Below, in pieces: positions 8,257 to 16,271 of a DNA stretch of 24,642 nucleotides. Numbering within the stretch: position 1 is the first letter of the stretch; each line of letters begins with the position of its first letter. A program made the translations under genes and the position numbers. The stretch spans positions 1 to 24,642 of the forward strand of contig JACCSM010000157.1 of NCBI GenBank assembly GCA_013698525.1, given 5' to 3'. This DNA comes from Rubrobacteraceae bacterium (GTDB lineage: Bacteria; Actinomycetota; Rubrobacteria; Rubrobacterales; Rubrobacteraceae). The notes under the pieces were generated by a model, which searched no databases, had not been told where the DNA came from, and saw nothing but the letters and a program-made list of their open reading frames with translations.

Positions 8257-8278
8257 TTGGTGTCAAATTGGTGTCAAA
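8257..8278 (+). repeat. Perfect tandem repeat of 11 bp (TTGGTGTCAAA twice)
   Basis: TTGGTGTCAAA occurs at 8257-8267 and again at 8268-8278 with no gap. It is AT-richer than its surroundings and non-coding. The layout (two adjacent 11-mers) is the same as the GTGCAGCAACC pairs found next to tRNA-Val fragments at 9693 and 20303, so it could be another pair of integrase arm-type sites. No tRNA-like core was found beside this one. Confidence 0.5.
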
Positions 8279-8419
8279 GACGCACGGCATCGGAGCGCCT
8301 GCAATGGCATACCGTGGGCATACGAAGGTGAATGGCAGGGGCGGCGTAGCCATCGAAACCTTCCCTCGACATGCAATCCCCTGTAACCTACGGCTAATGC
8401 ATCAGACGGGGTATGGCAA

Positions 8420-8608
8420 TTGAAGGTAGAAACACTGGTTGAGAATTTGCTGTTCTCAACGATCAGAATACAGGCTTCGGGTTTAAACAAGAATAGCGTT
8501 GGCACCGGTTTCGACTTCGCCTACGAGTCGGAAGCGATAGGCGAAAATCCCGTGCACTTTATAGTAATGCATCCAAGCAATGACCTACGCTTTCCGTACA
8601 GAAGTTGA
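8420..8608 (+). pseudogene. Remnant resembling a trypsin-like peptidase domain protein
   Basis: A 62-residue frame starting at TTG 8420. Its first 35 residues (LVENLLFSTIRIQ, then SVGTGFDF) resemble the N-terminal strand region of bacterial trypsin-like peptidase-domain proteins. The later HFIVMHPSNDLRFP could come from a more distal part of such a protein. The catalytic His-containing motif expected after VGTGF is absent, so this looks like an internally deleted fragment. The match is from memory of the family and is weak; a small genuine protein is the alternative. Confidence 0.3.
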
Positions 8609-8679
8609 ACGTGTCATTAGCTCGTGCGACAGCAGCATAGGTTGCGGTAACGGAGCTACAAAGGGGGCAGATAGAAGCT

Positions 8680-9606
8680 ATGGGAACAGGTGCGGGTAGC
8701 TCAGGGCACCCGAAGATACCGAAGTGGGGTTTCGGCATGGCTCCGCTCTCCAAGACTATGGCACAGCGGTACGACAGCGCCGTACGCACCGTATCACTTT
8801 TCTTGGCAGGCGAAATGCCTCCAAGCTCGGTAGAGCTTGAGGCAGTCTCCGAACTCAAAGGAATGTTCAATCGTTCTCTCAAGAAGGATCAGTGGGACTG
8901 GTTCACCGTATACGAGAAACTCGGGCATCCTCCGAGGAAACAGATGGCGTACTTCGTCTCTAAACTCACCGAACTGCGTAAGGTCCTGAAGGAACAGGAT
9001 GTTGATCGCGCAGCATCCTTGAGAGACGAGCTAGCGAAAAACAACCTCGGGCAGATCCTCGCCCGTTGGCAGGAGCCTGAGCCACTTCGCGCCGAAGGTG
9101 CCGGCGAGGGGTGGTTGTACGTCCTCTCGACCAGGGAAGAGGCGGACCTTCTGAAGATCGGTATGACCACGCGCAGCGTTCCCGAGAGGGTGCGGCGGAT
9201 AAACTCAGCGACGGGGTTGTTGCGCCCCTACTCTGCGAGAGCGACATATAAAGTCAAGAGTACAAGAGAAGCCGAGCGCCGGGTATTCGCCTTGCTGAGT
9301 GACCACCGCATACGTGAGGATAGGGAATTTTTCCACATCCCTTTTGCGACGGCAGTCCGGTTGATCGAAGAAGAGCTTCTTGCCGCAGGCGCATTGCAGC
9401 GCGATCAAGGCCAAGTGAAATGGTTCGATGAGAGTAAGGGCTATGGCATCTTGGAGTACGGGCAGCAACAAAAGGCGTTCGTACACATATCCGATTTCGT
9501 AGACAAAGGCCTAGGCACTCCTAATCCGCGACAAAAGGTAGAGTTCGACGTAACGACCACGAGCAAGGGACCGAAGGCCACGAGGGTAGTTGTTGTGGAG
9601 GGCTAG
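8680..9606 (+). CDS. T5orf172-type GIY-YIG domain fused to a cold-shock domain
   Basis: Three parts are visible. Residues 1-140 are polar and mostly helical, with no recognised family. Residues 143-235 match the T5orf172/MUG113 type of GIY-YIG nuclease: GWLYVLS and LKIGMTT stand for the two strand motifs, the Arg in PERVRRIN follows, then the Glu of TREAERR and the REDREFFHIP segment. Residues 243-306 form a cold-shock domain with GQVKWFDESKGYGIL (RNP1-like) and AFVHISDFV (RNP2-like). GIY-YIG domains cut DNA; cold-shock domains bind single-stranded RNA or DNA. The ATG at 8680 is used; ATG 8737, preceded by GTGGGG with a 7-nt gap, is an equally good start. The gene stands alone between tandem-repeat attachment-like sequences, which suggests an accessory or defence role. 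Confidence 0.75.
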   Translation: MGTGAGSSGHPKIPKWGFGMAPLSKTMAQRYDSAVRTVSLFLAGEMPPSSVELEAVSELKGMFNRSLKKDQWDWFTVYEKLGHPPRKQMAYFVSKLTELRKVLKEQDVDRAASLRDELAKNNLGQILARWQEPEPLRAEGAGEGWLYVLSTREEADLLKIGMTTRSVPERVRRINSATGLLRPYSARATYKVKSTREAERRVFALLSDHRIREDREFFHIPFATAVRLIEEELLAAGALQRDQGQVKWFDESKGYGILEYGQQQKAFVHISDFVDKGLGTPNPRQKVEFDVTTTSKGPKATRVVVVEG

Positions 9607-9692
9607 CGAGACCACAGTACAGTAATTGCTACACCCCTGGTCTCTCAGTGTAGAGACGTAACGACTAACCAATCTCATTGATACTTAAGTCT
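9607..9692. other. Short non-coding stretch with an inverted repeat
   Basis: GAGACCA (9608-9614) and TGGTCTC (9638-9644) pair across a 23-nt loop just after the stop of the GIY-YIG gene. There is no T-tract, so it is at best a weak terminator. Confidence 0.2.
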
Positions 9693-9860
9693 GTGCAGCA
9701 ACCGTGCAGCAACCTGGGTAAATCTCCTGAAATGTTGGGGAATGGGTCAACGCAGAAATATGGCAATTTGCAGAAGTTCTGCAAGCTCGGGAAACATCCA
9801 GCAATCTATCTTACTGCCTTCACACGGCAGAGGCCGCTGGTTCGATCCCAGCATCGCCCA
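9693..9860 (+). repeat. att-like module, left copy 1
   Basis: Two exact GTGCAGCAACC 11-mers (9693-9703, 9704-9714) are followed by a 104-nt spacer and a tRNA-Val 3' fragment. By eye the spacer differs from the right-hand copy at about 24 of 104 positions with no gaps. The spacer contains the inverted GCAGAA-GT-TCTGC. The module is non-coding. Confidence 0.6.
9814..9860 (+). pseudogene. 3' fragment of tRNA-Val(CAC)
   Basis: The fragment shows anticodon stem CTGCC, loop TTCACAC with anticodon CAC, stem GGCAG, an intact T-arm (GCTGG-TTCGATC-CCAGC) and the acceptor strand ATCGCCC plus A. The matching 5' acceptor strand (GGGCGAT) and the D-arm are absent upstream, so this is not a functional tRNA. 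It is the kind of 3' segment left by integration into a tRNA gene. Confidence 0.7.
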
Positions 9861-9922
9861 TTCTTAAATTACCTGCAAAACGCAATAAAATGAGACCCCA
9901 TAACTCTTGTATGGTGAGCTAT

Positions 9923-10068
9923 GTGCAGCAACCATGCAGCAACGCGGTTAAAGCGGGTGCGCACGCAACGCGCTGCGGACACACGGGTCTTCCTTCGCTC
10001 TTACACGGGCAAGCCTTTGCAAGATGCTGCATTGGCAACAAAGGTCGCTGGTTCGATAGGGCATCGCC
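9923..10068 (+). repeat. att-like module, left copy 2 (divergent)
   Basis: GTGCAGCAACC (9923-9933) and the variant ATGCAGCAACG (9934-9944) are followed about 98 nt later by AGGTCGCTGG and TTCGATAGGGCATCGCC (10042-10068). The core has the same altered T-arm as the right copy (TTCGATAGGG in place of TTCGATCCCAG), and the anticodon arm is missing. The rest of the 9861-10100 interval is non-coding. Confidence 0.5.
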
Positions 10069-10100
10069 TACCCTAGGAATCTCGCTGGCGGTTACCCTCA

Positions 10101-10883
10101 TTAGAGCTGCGGCTGTTCCCCCTTTACGCTTAGCCCGCCATCGACGGTGTAATTAGCGCCCGTGACGAAACTCGATTGATCGGATGCAAGAAACACGAAA
10201 ACATTCGCTACCTCCTCGATGGTGCCGATCCGTCCCACGGGATGCATCTCGTCGAAATCTTCTCGGGTACCCTCCGCATCTTCTTGGGCGTCAACGAATT
10301 CGTGCAGCATGGGTGAGTCGATGGTACCGGGCGAGACGCTGTTGACTCTGATACCATCGCGCGCATGGTCGATGGCCATGGCTCGGGCGAGGGCGATGAG
10401 CGCGCCTTTGGTGGCCGAGTATGCGGCCAAGCCAGGCAAGCCATTCACGCCCGTGACTGAGGCCATCAGGATGATCGATCCTCCGCCGGCGCGACGCATG
10501 AGCGGTACTACCTCGCGGCTGGTCAGGTAGGCCCCCTTCGCGTTGACGTCGAACACCCGGTCCCAGTCTTTTTCCGAGGTCTGGTCGAGCGTGCCAGTCG
10601 GCATAACCGCAGCGTTGTGGGCCAACACCGCGGGCGGACCGAACGTGTCGACCAGGGTACGGACCGCAGAACCGACCTCGTCGGCGCGGGATACGTCGGC
10701 GGCGAGGACCAATGCCCTCCCTCCACTCTGCGTGATCTCGTTGGCCACGCGCTCGCACGACGCCGGCTCAAGGTCCATTACACCGACCACCGCGCCCTCC
10801 TCGGCGAACCTAAGGGCGATACCCCTGCCGATGCCGTTGCCGGCGCCGGTCACCAAGCTGACCTTTCCCTCTAGCAGGGGCAT
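10101..10883 (-). CDS. Classical SDR-family NAD(P)-dependent oxidoreductase
   Basis: The 260-residue protein has the full short-chain dehydrogenase set: TGAGNGIG (12-19), an Asp after the second strand (D37, favouring NAD), HNAA (89-92) and the tetrad N114, S142, Y155, K159 in YSATKG. The C-terminal [13 protein letters not shown] segment is also typical. AAAGGAG lies 6 nt before the ATG. It is the last gene of the minus-strand operon after the SMP-30 lactonase. It could oxidise a sugar to its lactone or act on a downstream keto-deoxy acid or alcohol. The substrate cannot be read from sequence. Confidence 0.92.
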   Translation of the reverse strand: MPLLEGKVSLVTGAGNGIGRGIALRFAEEGAVVGVMDLEPASCERVANEITQSGGRALVLAADVSRADEVGSAVRTLVDTFGPPAVLAHNAAVMPTGTLDQTSEKDWDRVFDVNAKGAYLTSREVVPLMRRAGGGSIILMASVTGVNGLPGLAAYSATKGALIALARAMAIDHARDGIRVNSVSPGTIDSPMLHEFVDAQEDAEGTREDFDEMHPVGRIGTIEEVANVFVFLASDQSSFVTGANYTVDGGLSVKGEQPQL

Positions 10884-10925
10884 GCTAAGCTCCTTTCGCC
10901 CTCTGCAGCGCAGTGCCCATCGGCA

Positions 10926-11795
10926 TCATCCACCGCCGTAACCTCCGTACAGCGGCAGGCCTTCGGCCGTCGTATCTACGGCCGTTATGTGCCAACGACC
11001 CAGGTTGGTGGTGAAGAGCGTGCTGCCCCGGAAGGCGAGGTTGGTGGGGTGACAAAAGAGGTGCGCCTCCTCGTCGCCGATCAGGCGCGCGACCGTCCCG
11101 TCGGTGGCCACGCGGAGCACCTGGCTCGGCTCGTAGCAAGCGACGTATAGGTTACCCCCCGTATCGAAGGCGAGCCCGTCGGGCAGCACGCCGGGTAGCG
11201 AGGCGACTTCCTCGCGCATGCCCGCGGAGCCATCGTCTTCTATGGAAACACGGAAGACGGCGTTGCCGAAGGTCTCCGCCACGTAGAGGTAGCCGCCATC
11301 GGCAGAGAGGGCGAGGCCGTTGGCGAAGTCTATCGGCTCGTCGTACCAGAGCTGGCCCTTACCGTCGGGACCAAAACGAAAGATCCCAGGGCCAGGCTCC
11401 TTGAAAGCGTAGCTGTCGGAGACGTACAGGCGCCCATCGGCGTCGAAGGCCGGGTGGTTGGAGATCTTTATGCCGCGTCCGTCTGCGCCATCGGCAAACT
11501 TCTCGAGGGCGCCGCTTTTCGTGTCCAGCCTCATAACCGCGGCGTGTTTGAGGTCGCAGAAGTAGAGGTTGTCACCGGTGTCGAAGGCCATACCCTGGGA
11601 GAAACCGCCAGTCGAGGCGACCTGCTCCATGGAGCTTCCGTCGGGCTCTATGCGATAAATTTGGCCGCACTCGCCCCCGCACCAAATGCTCCCGTCCTGG
11701 TGAACGGCGAGTCCCTCCGGGTGGTCGAGACGAGGTTCGGTGAGCAGCCCGTCGTAGAACACCCTGGCCGCACCGATACCTAGGACCGTCTCCAT
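10926..11795 (-). CDS. SMP-30/gluconolactonase-family lactonase
   Basis: A 289-residue six-bladed beta-propeller of the SMP-30/gluconolactonase/LRE family. The calcium or zinc ligands are visible as E27 in HPEGLAV, N159 in DFANGLAL and D206 in LPDGLAFD. Repeated blade motifs (DGSIWCG, GDNLYFCD, DGRLYVSD, GNLYVACY) cover the length. It would hydrolyse an aldonolactone to the aldonic acid. GGAGGGAGG lies just upstream of the ATG. It sits between the dehydratase and SDR genes in the same operon, which fits a lactone step between sugar oxidation and dehydration. Confidence 0.9.
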   Translation of the reverse strand: METVLGIGAARVFYDGLLTEPRLDHPEGLAVHQDGSIWCGGECGQIYRIEPDGSSMEQVASTGGFSQGMAFDTGDNLYFCDLKHAAVMRLDTKSGALEKFADGADGRGIKISNHPAFDADGRLYVSDSYAFKEPGPGIFRFGPDGKGQLWYDEPIDFANGLALSADGGYLYVAETFGNAVFRVSIEDDGSAGMREEVASLPGVLPDGLAFDTGGNLYVACYEPSQVLRVATDGTVARLIGDEEAHLFCHPTNLAFRGSTLFTTNLGRWHITAVDTTAEGLPLYGGYGGG

Positions 11796-11853
11796 CGCTC
11801 CTCCCTCCTATTGTTCGTCGCTGTCGTCTCTCCAACGGCTGCCATGGTGCCTC

Positions 11854-13074
11854 TTACGGGTCCTCAAGTTTGCTAGTTCGGAGGTGGGCATCGGGACGTT
11901 CGTGGAGGTCAGGCAGGAGTTCGGTTCCGAGGCCGGGGCCTTCCGGCGGAGAGATGTGACCATCAGAGACGGTCGGCAACTGGGTGACGAGCTCCTTGTA
12001 CCAGCCGGTGTAGTAGGCCCGGACCGACTCCTGCACCAAAGCGTTGGGCAGGTTGATGGAGAGGTGGGTCGAGGCGGTAAGCACTACCGGCCCGGTACAG
12101 TCATGGGGTGCCACGGGCAGGTGTTGGGCCTCGGCCATCGTGGCGATCTTCTTGGCCTCGCCGACGCCGCCGCACCAGCTGAGGTCGAGCATCACGATTC
12201 CGGCGGCCCCCTTATCCATGAGGCGCCAGAAAGCGGGGCGGCCCGAGAGCGTCTCGCTCGCCGTTACCGGGACGTGAGTGGAAGATGCGAATTCGGCGAG
12301 GGCGTCGAGATCGTCCGCCTTTATAGGGTCCTCGAACCAGTAAGGTCCGAACTCTTCGAGGGCGAGCGCGAGCCTCTTCGCGGTCGGGAGGTCCCACAGA
12401 GAGTGAAACTCGACCATCACGTCCATTTTCATGCCCACCGTCTCGCGTATCTTGCGAAACGGTTCGAGACCCTTGTGTAGGTCCGCATCGGAGATGTAGT
12501 GACCGCCGGAGGCCTCGGCGTAGGGATCAAACGGCCAAATCTTCATGCCCGTGATCCCTTGCGAGAGCAGGCTCTCCGCCAGCTCGTCGGCCCGGTTGAG
12601 GAAGGCGTCGAGGTCTTCGTAGGGCCCCTCGGTTGCCTCGGCGGTTTCCTCGGGTAGTCCCCAGTTGCCCACCTCCTGGCGGGGGGCCTCGCGCACGTAG
12701 CGGTAGCCCGCGCAGGTGTTGTAGGTCCTGATGGCCTCTCGGCTCTTCCCTCCCAAAAGTTGGTAGAGGGGCTGCCCCGTCGCCTTGCCGAATATGTCCC
12801 AGAGGGCGATGTCCAACGCCGAGTTGCCCCTAGTCTCGGCCCCGCTGCTTTGGTAGCCGAGGTAGCCGTAGAGCTGGTCGGCGTGCCAATCGATCCTCAG
12901 CGGATCCTGACCCAGCAAGTAGGGAGCGATCGTCTCGTGCACGTAGGCCTCGACCGTCCGAGCGCCGAAAAAGGTTTCGCCTAGGCCTATGAGGTCCTCG
13001 TCGGTGTGAACGAGGACGAACAGTACGTTGGGGAATTCCCCGAGGCGCAGCGTTTCGATTTGGGAGATCTTTAT
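11854..13074 (-). CDS. Mandelate racemase/enolase-superfamily sugar-acid dehydratase, probable ATA start
   Basis: The N-terminal capping domain begins KISQIETLRLGEF and contains GLGETFFG. The barrel carries K178 in GMKIWPFD, candidate metal ligands E222 (VEFH), E247 (WFEDP) and E273 (SETLSG), and the D296/H323 dyad (MLDLSWCGG, APHDCTGP). This fits dehydration of an aldonic or uronic acid to a 2-keto-3-deoxy acid, but the exact family is not certain. Family members normally begin MKI; here the corresponding codon is ATA at 13074, 6 nt after AAAGGA (13081-13086). The only conventional upstream start is a TTG at 13131 that adds 19 unusual residues. The gene is 65 nt downstream of the MFS permease gene. 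Length from the ATA is 406 residues. Confidence 0.88.
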   Translation of the reverse strand: MKISQIETLRLGEFPNVLFVLVHTDEDLIGLGETFFGARTVEAYVHETIAPYLLGQDPLRIDWHADQLYGYLGYQSSGAETRGNSALDIALWDIFGKATGQPLYQLLGGKSREAIRTYNTCAGYRYVREAPRQEVGNWGLPEETAEATEGPYEDLDAFLNRADELAESLLSQGITGMKIWPFDPYAEASGGHYISDADLHKGLEPFRKIRETVGMKMDVMVEFHSLWDLPTAKRLALALEEFGPYWFEDPIKADDLDALAEFASSTHVPVTASETLSGRPAFWRLMDKGAAGIVMLDLSWCGGVGEAKKIATMAEAQHLPVAPHDCTGPVVLTASTHLSINLPNALVQESVRAYYTGWYKELVTQLPTVSDGHISPPEGPGLGTELLPDLHERPDAHLRTSKLEDP

Positions 13075-13139
13075 ATGAGTTCCTTTCGGGAGGGCGGTCG
13101 ACTTGCAGACAAGGCCGGAACCGCTCGACAAGTCCCTGC

Positions 13140-14510
13140 CTACGCGCCCGCCCTCTCGCGCAGGTCGGACTCTATCTTCTCAAGACTGCGTCCCTTCGTC
13201 TCGGTGACGAAGGAGCGGACGAAAAAGAGGGCCGCCAACCCTATGAGGCTGTAACCCAGGAACAGCCAGCCTATCCCCAGCGCCTCGAGCAGGACCGGGA
13301 AGGACAAAGAGACCACGAAATTCGCGGCCCATAGCAGGACCGTCGCCACTGCCATGGCCGAGCCCCGCACCTTGAGCGGGAAGATCTCCCCGAGCATGAC
13401 CCAGACGATGGGTCCCCAGCTGACCGCGAAGGCAGCGATGAACAGAGCCAGGCACGCGAGCGTTATGATGCCCACCAGACTCACGCCAGACGGCTCGGGC
13501 AGGAGCAGCGAGGTGAGTCCCAGGATGGCAAGGCTCAATGCCATGCCAGCGGCACCGAGGAGCAGGAGCGGTTTACGTCCCACCCGGTCTATGAAGCGTA
13601 TCGCAACTAGGGTCATCGTCACGTTGATCACGCCGATGCCAGCGTTGGCGAGGATGGCCGCTGAGTTACCGAAGCCCACGTTGGTGAGGGTCGTAGGAGC
13701 ATAGTAGATGATGGTGTTGATCCCGATGATCTGCTGAAAGATGGCGAGCCCCATGCCCACCAACAGGGCGGGCCTCACCCAGGAGGCCAAGAGTTCCTCA
13801 AGGCCACCCTCTTCCTGGCTCTCCACGCGCTTGATGTCGCTCATCTCGGCCTCAACGGCCGCCTCGTCTCGGGTGCGCCTTAGCACCTCCCGGGCCTCCT
13901 CGTCCCGGTCCTTGCTCGCGAGCCAGCGGGGAGTCTCTGGCATGAAGAGCATTCCCAGGAAAAGGAGCACGGAAGGGATCACGGCCAGCGCGATCATCCA
14001 GCGCCACGCCTCGGCCCCGGCCAGAGCCGAGTTGGCTATGTAGGCGACGAGTATGCCGGTGACTATCATGAGCTGATTTAGGGAGGCGACCGCCCCACGG
14101 ATCTCGGTGGGGGCTACCTCCGCCAGGTAGAGCGGCACGATAAGGGAGGCCGCTCCGACCGCGAGCCCCAGCACAAACCGGAAGAGGATCAGCAGGCCTG
14201 CGCTCGTCGCCAGAGCCGCGCCGATAGCCCCTACCGCGAAGATGATAGCCGCCGCCAGAACGAGCTTGCGCCGGCCCGTGGCGTCGGCGATCGGCCCTGC
14301 AAAGGCCGCGCCAATCATCGCACCTACCAGGAGCGAACTCACCACCAGCCCGCTCGTGAACGGGGAGAGCCCGAGATCCTCGTTGATGAACAAGATCGCC
14401 CCCGCGATCACCCCGGTATCGTACCCGAAGAGCACCCCTCCCAGAGCACCGAAAAAGTAAACCAGCTTATTGCTACCAACCCTGCCCACTTCTGCAGACT
14501 GGCTAGACAT
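13140..14510 (-). CDS. Sugar-porter-family MFS transporter (proton:sugar symporter)
   Basis: The 456-residue protein has twelve predicted membrane helices and the sugar-porter signatures: GYDTGVIAGAI in helix 1, DATGRRK between helices 2 and 3, PETPRWL after helix 6, FQQIIGINTIIYYAPT in helix 7, DRVGRKPLLL between helices 8 and 9, and VTETKGRSLEKIE at the C terminus. It is related to XylE/GalP/AraE. It should import the sugar or polyol that feeds the surrounding oxidative pathway. A strong ribosome site, GGAGGTGA, precedes the ATG by 6 nt. It follows the GntR gene by about 100 nt in the same operon. Confidence 0.93.
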   Translation of the reverse strand: MSSQSAEVGRVGSNKLVYFFGALGGVLFGYDTGVIAGAILFINEDLGLSPFTSGLVVSSLLVGAMIGAAFAGPIADATGRRKLVLAAAIIFAVGAIGAALATSAGLLILFRFVLGLAVGAASLIVPLYLAEVAPTEIRGAVASLNQLMIVTGILVAYIANSALAGAEAWRWMIALAVIPSVLLFLGMLFMPETPRWLASKDRDEEAREVLRRTRDEAAVEAEMSDIKRVESQEEGGLEELLASWVRPALLVGMGLAIFQQIIGINTIIYYAPTTLTNVGFGNSAAILANAGIGVINVTMTLVAIRFIDRVGRKPLLLLGAAGMALSLAILGLTSLLLPEPSGVSLVGIITLACLALFIAAFAVSWGPIVWVMLGEIFPLKVRGSAMAVATVLLWAANFVVSLSFPVLLEALGIGWLFLGYSLIGLAALFFVRSFVTETKGRSLEKIESDLRERAGA

Positions 14511-14611
14511 AAACCATCACCTCCGTACGCCCTTTCCCCTTACCCGGCTCTTGTTGCGCTGTTGCGTTAACCTCCGACGTCCTCCAACCTCGGACCTCCA
14601 GCGCACCGTCA

Positions 14612-15451
14612 TTACCAATCTCTCTTCCCCACAGTAGCACCTCGCGGGGCCGCCAGGTCGTCGCCATCAGTCTCGACCGCCACTTCAAGGAGATCGTCCA
14701 ACGTTACGCCCGGGCCGAGGAGACGCTCGAGTACCCTCTGGAACACGCCACGCAGGCTTCGGTCGAGGTCGTCCCCGTACAGCCTCTCAGCGATCACCAG
14801 ATGACCGGACATGGAAGAACGGGCGCGTTCCCCGTCCCCGTCGCGGACGGCCTCGTAGATCTCCCGGTGATACGGCACACCCGCATGGGAGACGGTAGGG
14901 TCCCCCAAAGAGCGCAGCATGAGCTGGGCAACGAGGCTTCTGATCGAGGCGTACATCATCTCTATCACCGGGTTGTGCGCGGCACGTACGATGCTCATGT
15001 GAAACGCGATATCGTATCGGGTTCTGTCGACGAGGTCGGTGCTGTGGTCGAACCGCGCGAGCGCCAGTTCCATGGCCTCCAGATCGTTACGCCCGGACCT
15101 ACTCGCAGCCAGAGAGGCCGCCTCGCACTCGATCATCTTGCGGGCTTCGACCAGGTGCCGTGGGGTAATCTGCTGGCGGCGATAGAAGGCTTCGAGCGGG
15201 CCCGCCAGGTCACCGGGCCGAGGTCGACGGACGTAAGCCCCGCGTCCGGGCACGGTCTCGATGAGCCCCCGGCCGACCAGGTCGCGCAGCGCTTCGCGTA
15301 CGGTCGGCCGGCTCAGCCCATACTCCTCGGCAATGGCACGCTCCGAAGGCAGCTTCGATCCCTCCGCGAAGCGCCCCGAGACTATCTGCTCTTCAAGGTA
15401 TGACCCAAGAGAGTCTCGGTTAACCACTGTTTGTGTGGCTTTACCTGTCAT
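14612..15451 (-). CDS. GntR-family (FadR subfamily) transcriptional regulator
   Basis: The N-terminal winged helix has the GntR pattern KLPSERAIAEEYGLSRPTVREALRDLVGRGLIETVPGRGAYV. The C-terminal all-helical FCD domain carries likely metal-binding His residues in YDIAFHMSIVRAAHNP, PYHREIYEAVRDGD and MSGHLVIAE. FadR-type regulators of this kind respond to sugar acids and usually repress adjacent catabolic genes. The ATG lies about 8 nt after the predicted -10 with no Shine-Dalgarno sequence, suggesting a leaderless mRNA. The palindrome AGTGTACACT in the shared promoter region is its likely operator. Length is 279 residues. Confidence 0.93.
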   Translation of the reverse strand: MTGKATQTVVNRDSLGSYLEEQIVSGRFAEGSKLPSERAIAEEYGLSRPTVREALRDLVGRGLIETVPGRGAYVRRPRPGDLAGPLEAFYRRQQITPRHLVEARKMIECEAASLAASRSGRNDLEAMELALARFDHSTDLVDRTRYDIAFHMSIVRAAHNPVIEMMYASIRSLVAQLMLRSLGDPTVSHAGVPYHREIYEAVRDGDGERARSSMSGHLVIAERLYGDDLDRSLRGVFQRVLERLLGPGVTLDDLLEVAVETDGDDLAAPRGATVGKRDW

Positions 15452-15489
15452 ACCAGCTTAGTGTACACTTCGTTACTAGGTAGGGTCAA
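15440..15489. promoter_or_regulatory. Divergent overlapping promoters with GntR-type palindrome
   Basis: The perfect 10-bp palindrome AGTGTACACT (15460-15469) supplies both -10 elements. On the plus strand TTTACC (15440-15445) is 18 bp from TACACT (15464-15469), leading to the SDR gene at 15503. On the minus strand TTGACC (15484-15489) is 18 bp from TACACT (15460-15465), leading to the GntR gene. The palindrome contains the GT-N-AC core seen in FadR-type operators. A bound regulator would close both promoters at once. Confidence 0.55.
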
Positions 15490-15502
15490 CAGGGGGTGAC
15501 TC

Positions 15503-16264
15503 GTGGATCGGCTCGATGGGATCGGCGTAGCGATCACGGGGGGCGCTGGCGACATCGGCGCCGCCATGGGAAGGGAGCTCTCCGCTCGAGGTGCTTCGGT
15601 TACGCTCGTCGATTTGAGAGCGCCTGAAGAGGCAGCGCCGTGGTTGGAGAGGGCTAGGGGGGCTGACGGTGAGGTCCGTTACCTGCGGGCCGACGTGACG
15701 GATCGGGGCGCCGTGGACGAGGCCCTGGCGCGTGTAGACCCCTTGGATATCGCGATCGGCAACGCCGGCATAGTGGAATCGGCGCCATTCCTCGAGATCA
15801 CCGAAGGGCAGTGGCAGACCCACCTCGCCGTCAACCTGACCGGTTGCTTCAACCTGGGACAATCAGCCGCACGGCTCATGGTGGAGCGTGGGAAGCCGGG
15901 CCGCATCGTCTTCACGGGTTCGTGGGTACAAGAGGTGCCCTGGCCGGAGATCACAGCGTACTCCGTCTCGAAGGCCGGAATCCGGATGCTGGCGCGGCAG
16001 ATGGCGCGGGAGCTGGCGGGGCACGGCATACTGGTCAATGTGATCGCCCCGGGCATAGTGCGGGCCGGCTTGGCCAAGCGGCAGATGGAGACGGAGCCCC
16101 AGTACGCACGCCGCGTAAAGCACGTGATACCGTTGGGGGAACCCCAGAGCGCCGAACAGGTCGCCAGGGCGACCGCTTTCCTGTGCTCGGAGGCGGCGGA
16201 TTACATGACCGGCTCGACGCTGCTGGTCGACGGCGGCTGCTCGCTGTTCCAGTTCGACGAGTGA
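15503..16264 (+). CDS. SDR-family NAD(P)-dependent oxidoreductase
   Basis: The 253-residue classical SDR has TGGAGDIG (12-19, with Asp where the second Gly usually stands), D37 after strand two, GNAG (86-89) and the tetrad N111, S140, Y153, K157 (YSVSK). It ends with the normal MTGSTLLVDGG segment. The GTG start at 15503 follows AGGGGGTGA by 3 nt. It is the first gene of the plus-strand operon, directly under the divergent promoter. A sugar or sugar-acid dehydrogenase role is inferred from context. Confidence 0.9.
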   Translation: MDRLDGIGVAITGGAGDIGAAMGRELSARGASVTLVDLRAPEEAAPWLERARGADGEVRYLRADVTDRGAVDEALARVDPLDIAIGNAGIVESAPFLEITEGQWQTHLAVNLTGCFNLGQSAARLMVERGKPGRIVFTGSWVQEVPWPEITAYSVSKAGIRMLARQMARELAGHGILVNVIAPGIVRAGLAKRQMETEPQYARRVKHVIPLGEPQSAEQVARATAFLCSEAADYMTGSTLLVDGGCSLFQFDE

Positions 16265-16271
16265 CGGAGGC

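Noticed and set aside
9608..9644. Rho-independent terminator after the GIY-YIG/CSD gene
   Set aside because: The 7-bp stem has a 23-nt loop and no T-tract.
9814..9860. Complete tRNA-Val gene
   Set aside because: Only the anticodon arm, T-arm and 3' acceptor strand are present; the 5' acceptor strand and D-arm are missing.
9693..9944. CRISPR array suggested by repeated 11-mers
   Set aside because: The repeats are too short, directly adjacent without spacers, and linked to tRNA fragments; no cas gene is present.
9678..10156. Short open frames of 71-88 codons across the att-like modules
   Set aside because: They read through repeat and tRNA-fragment sequence and show no protein character.
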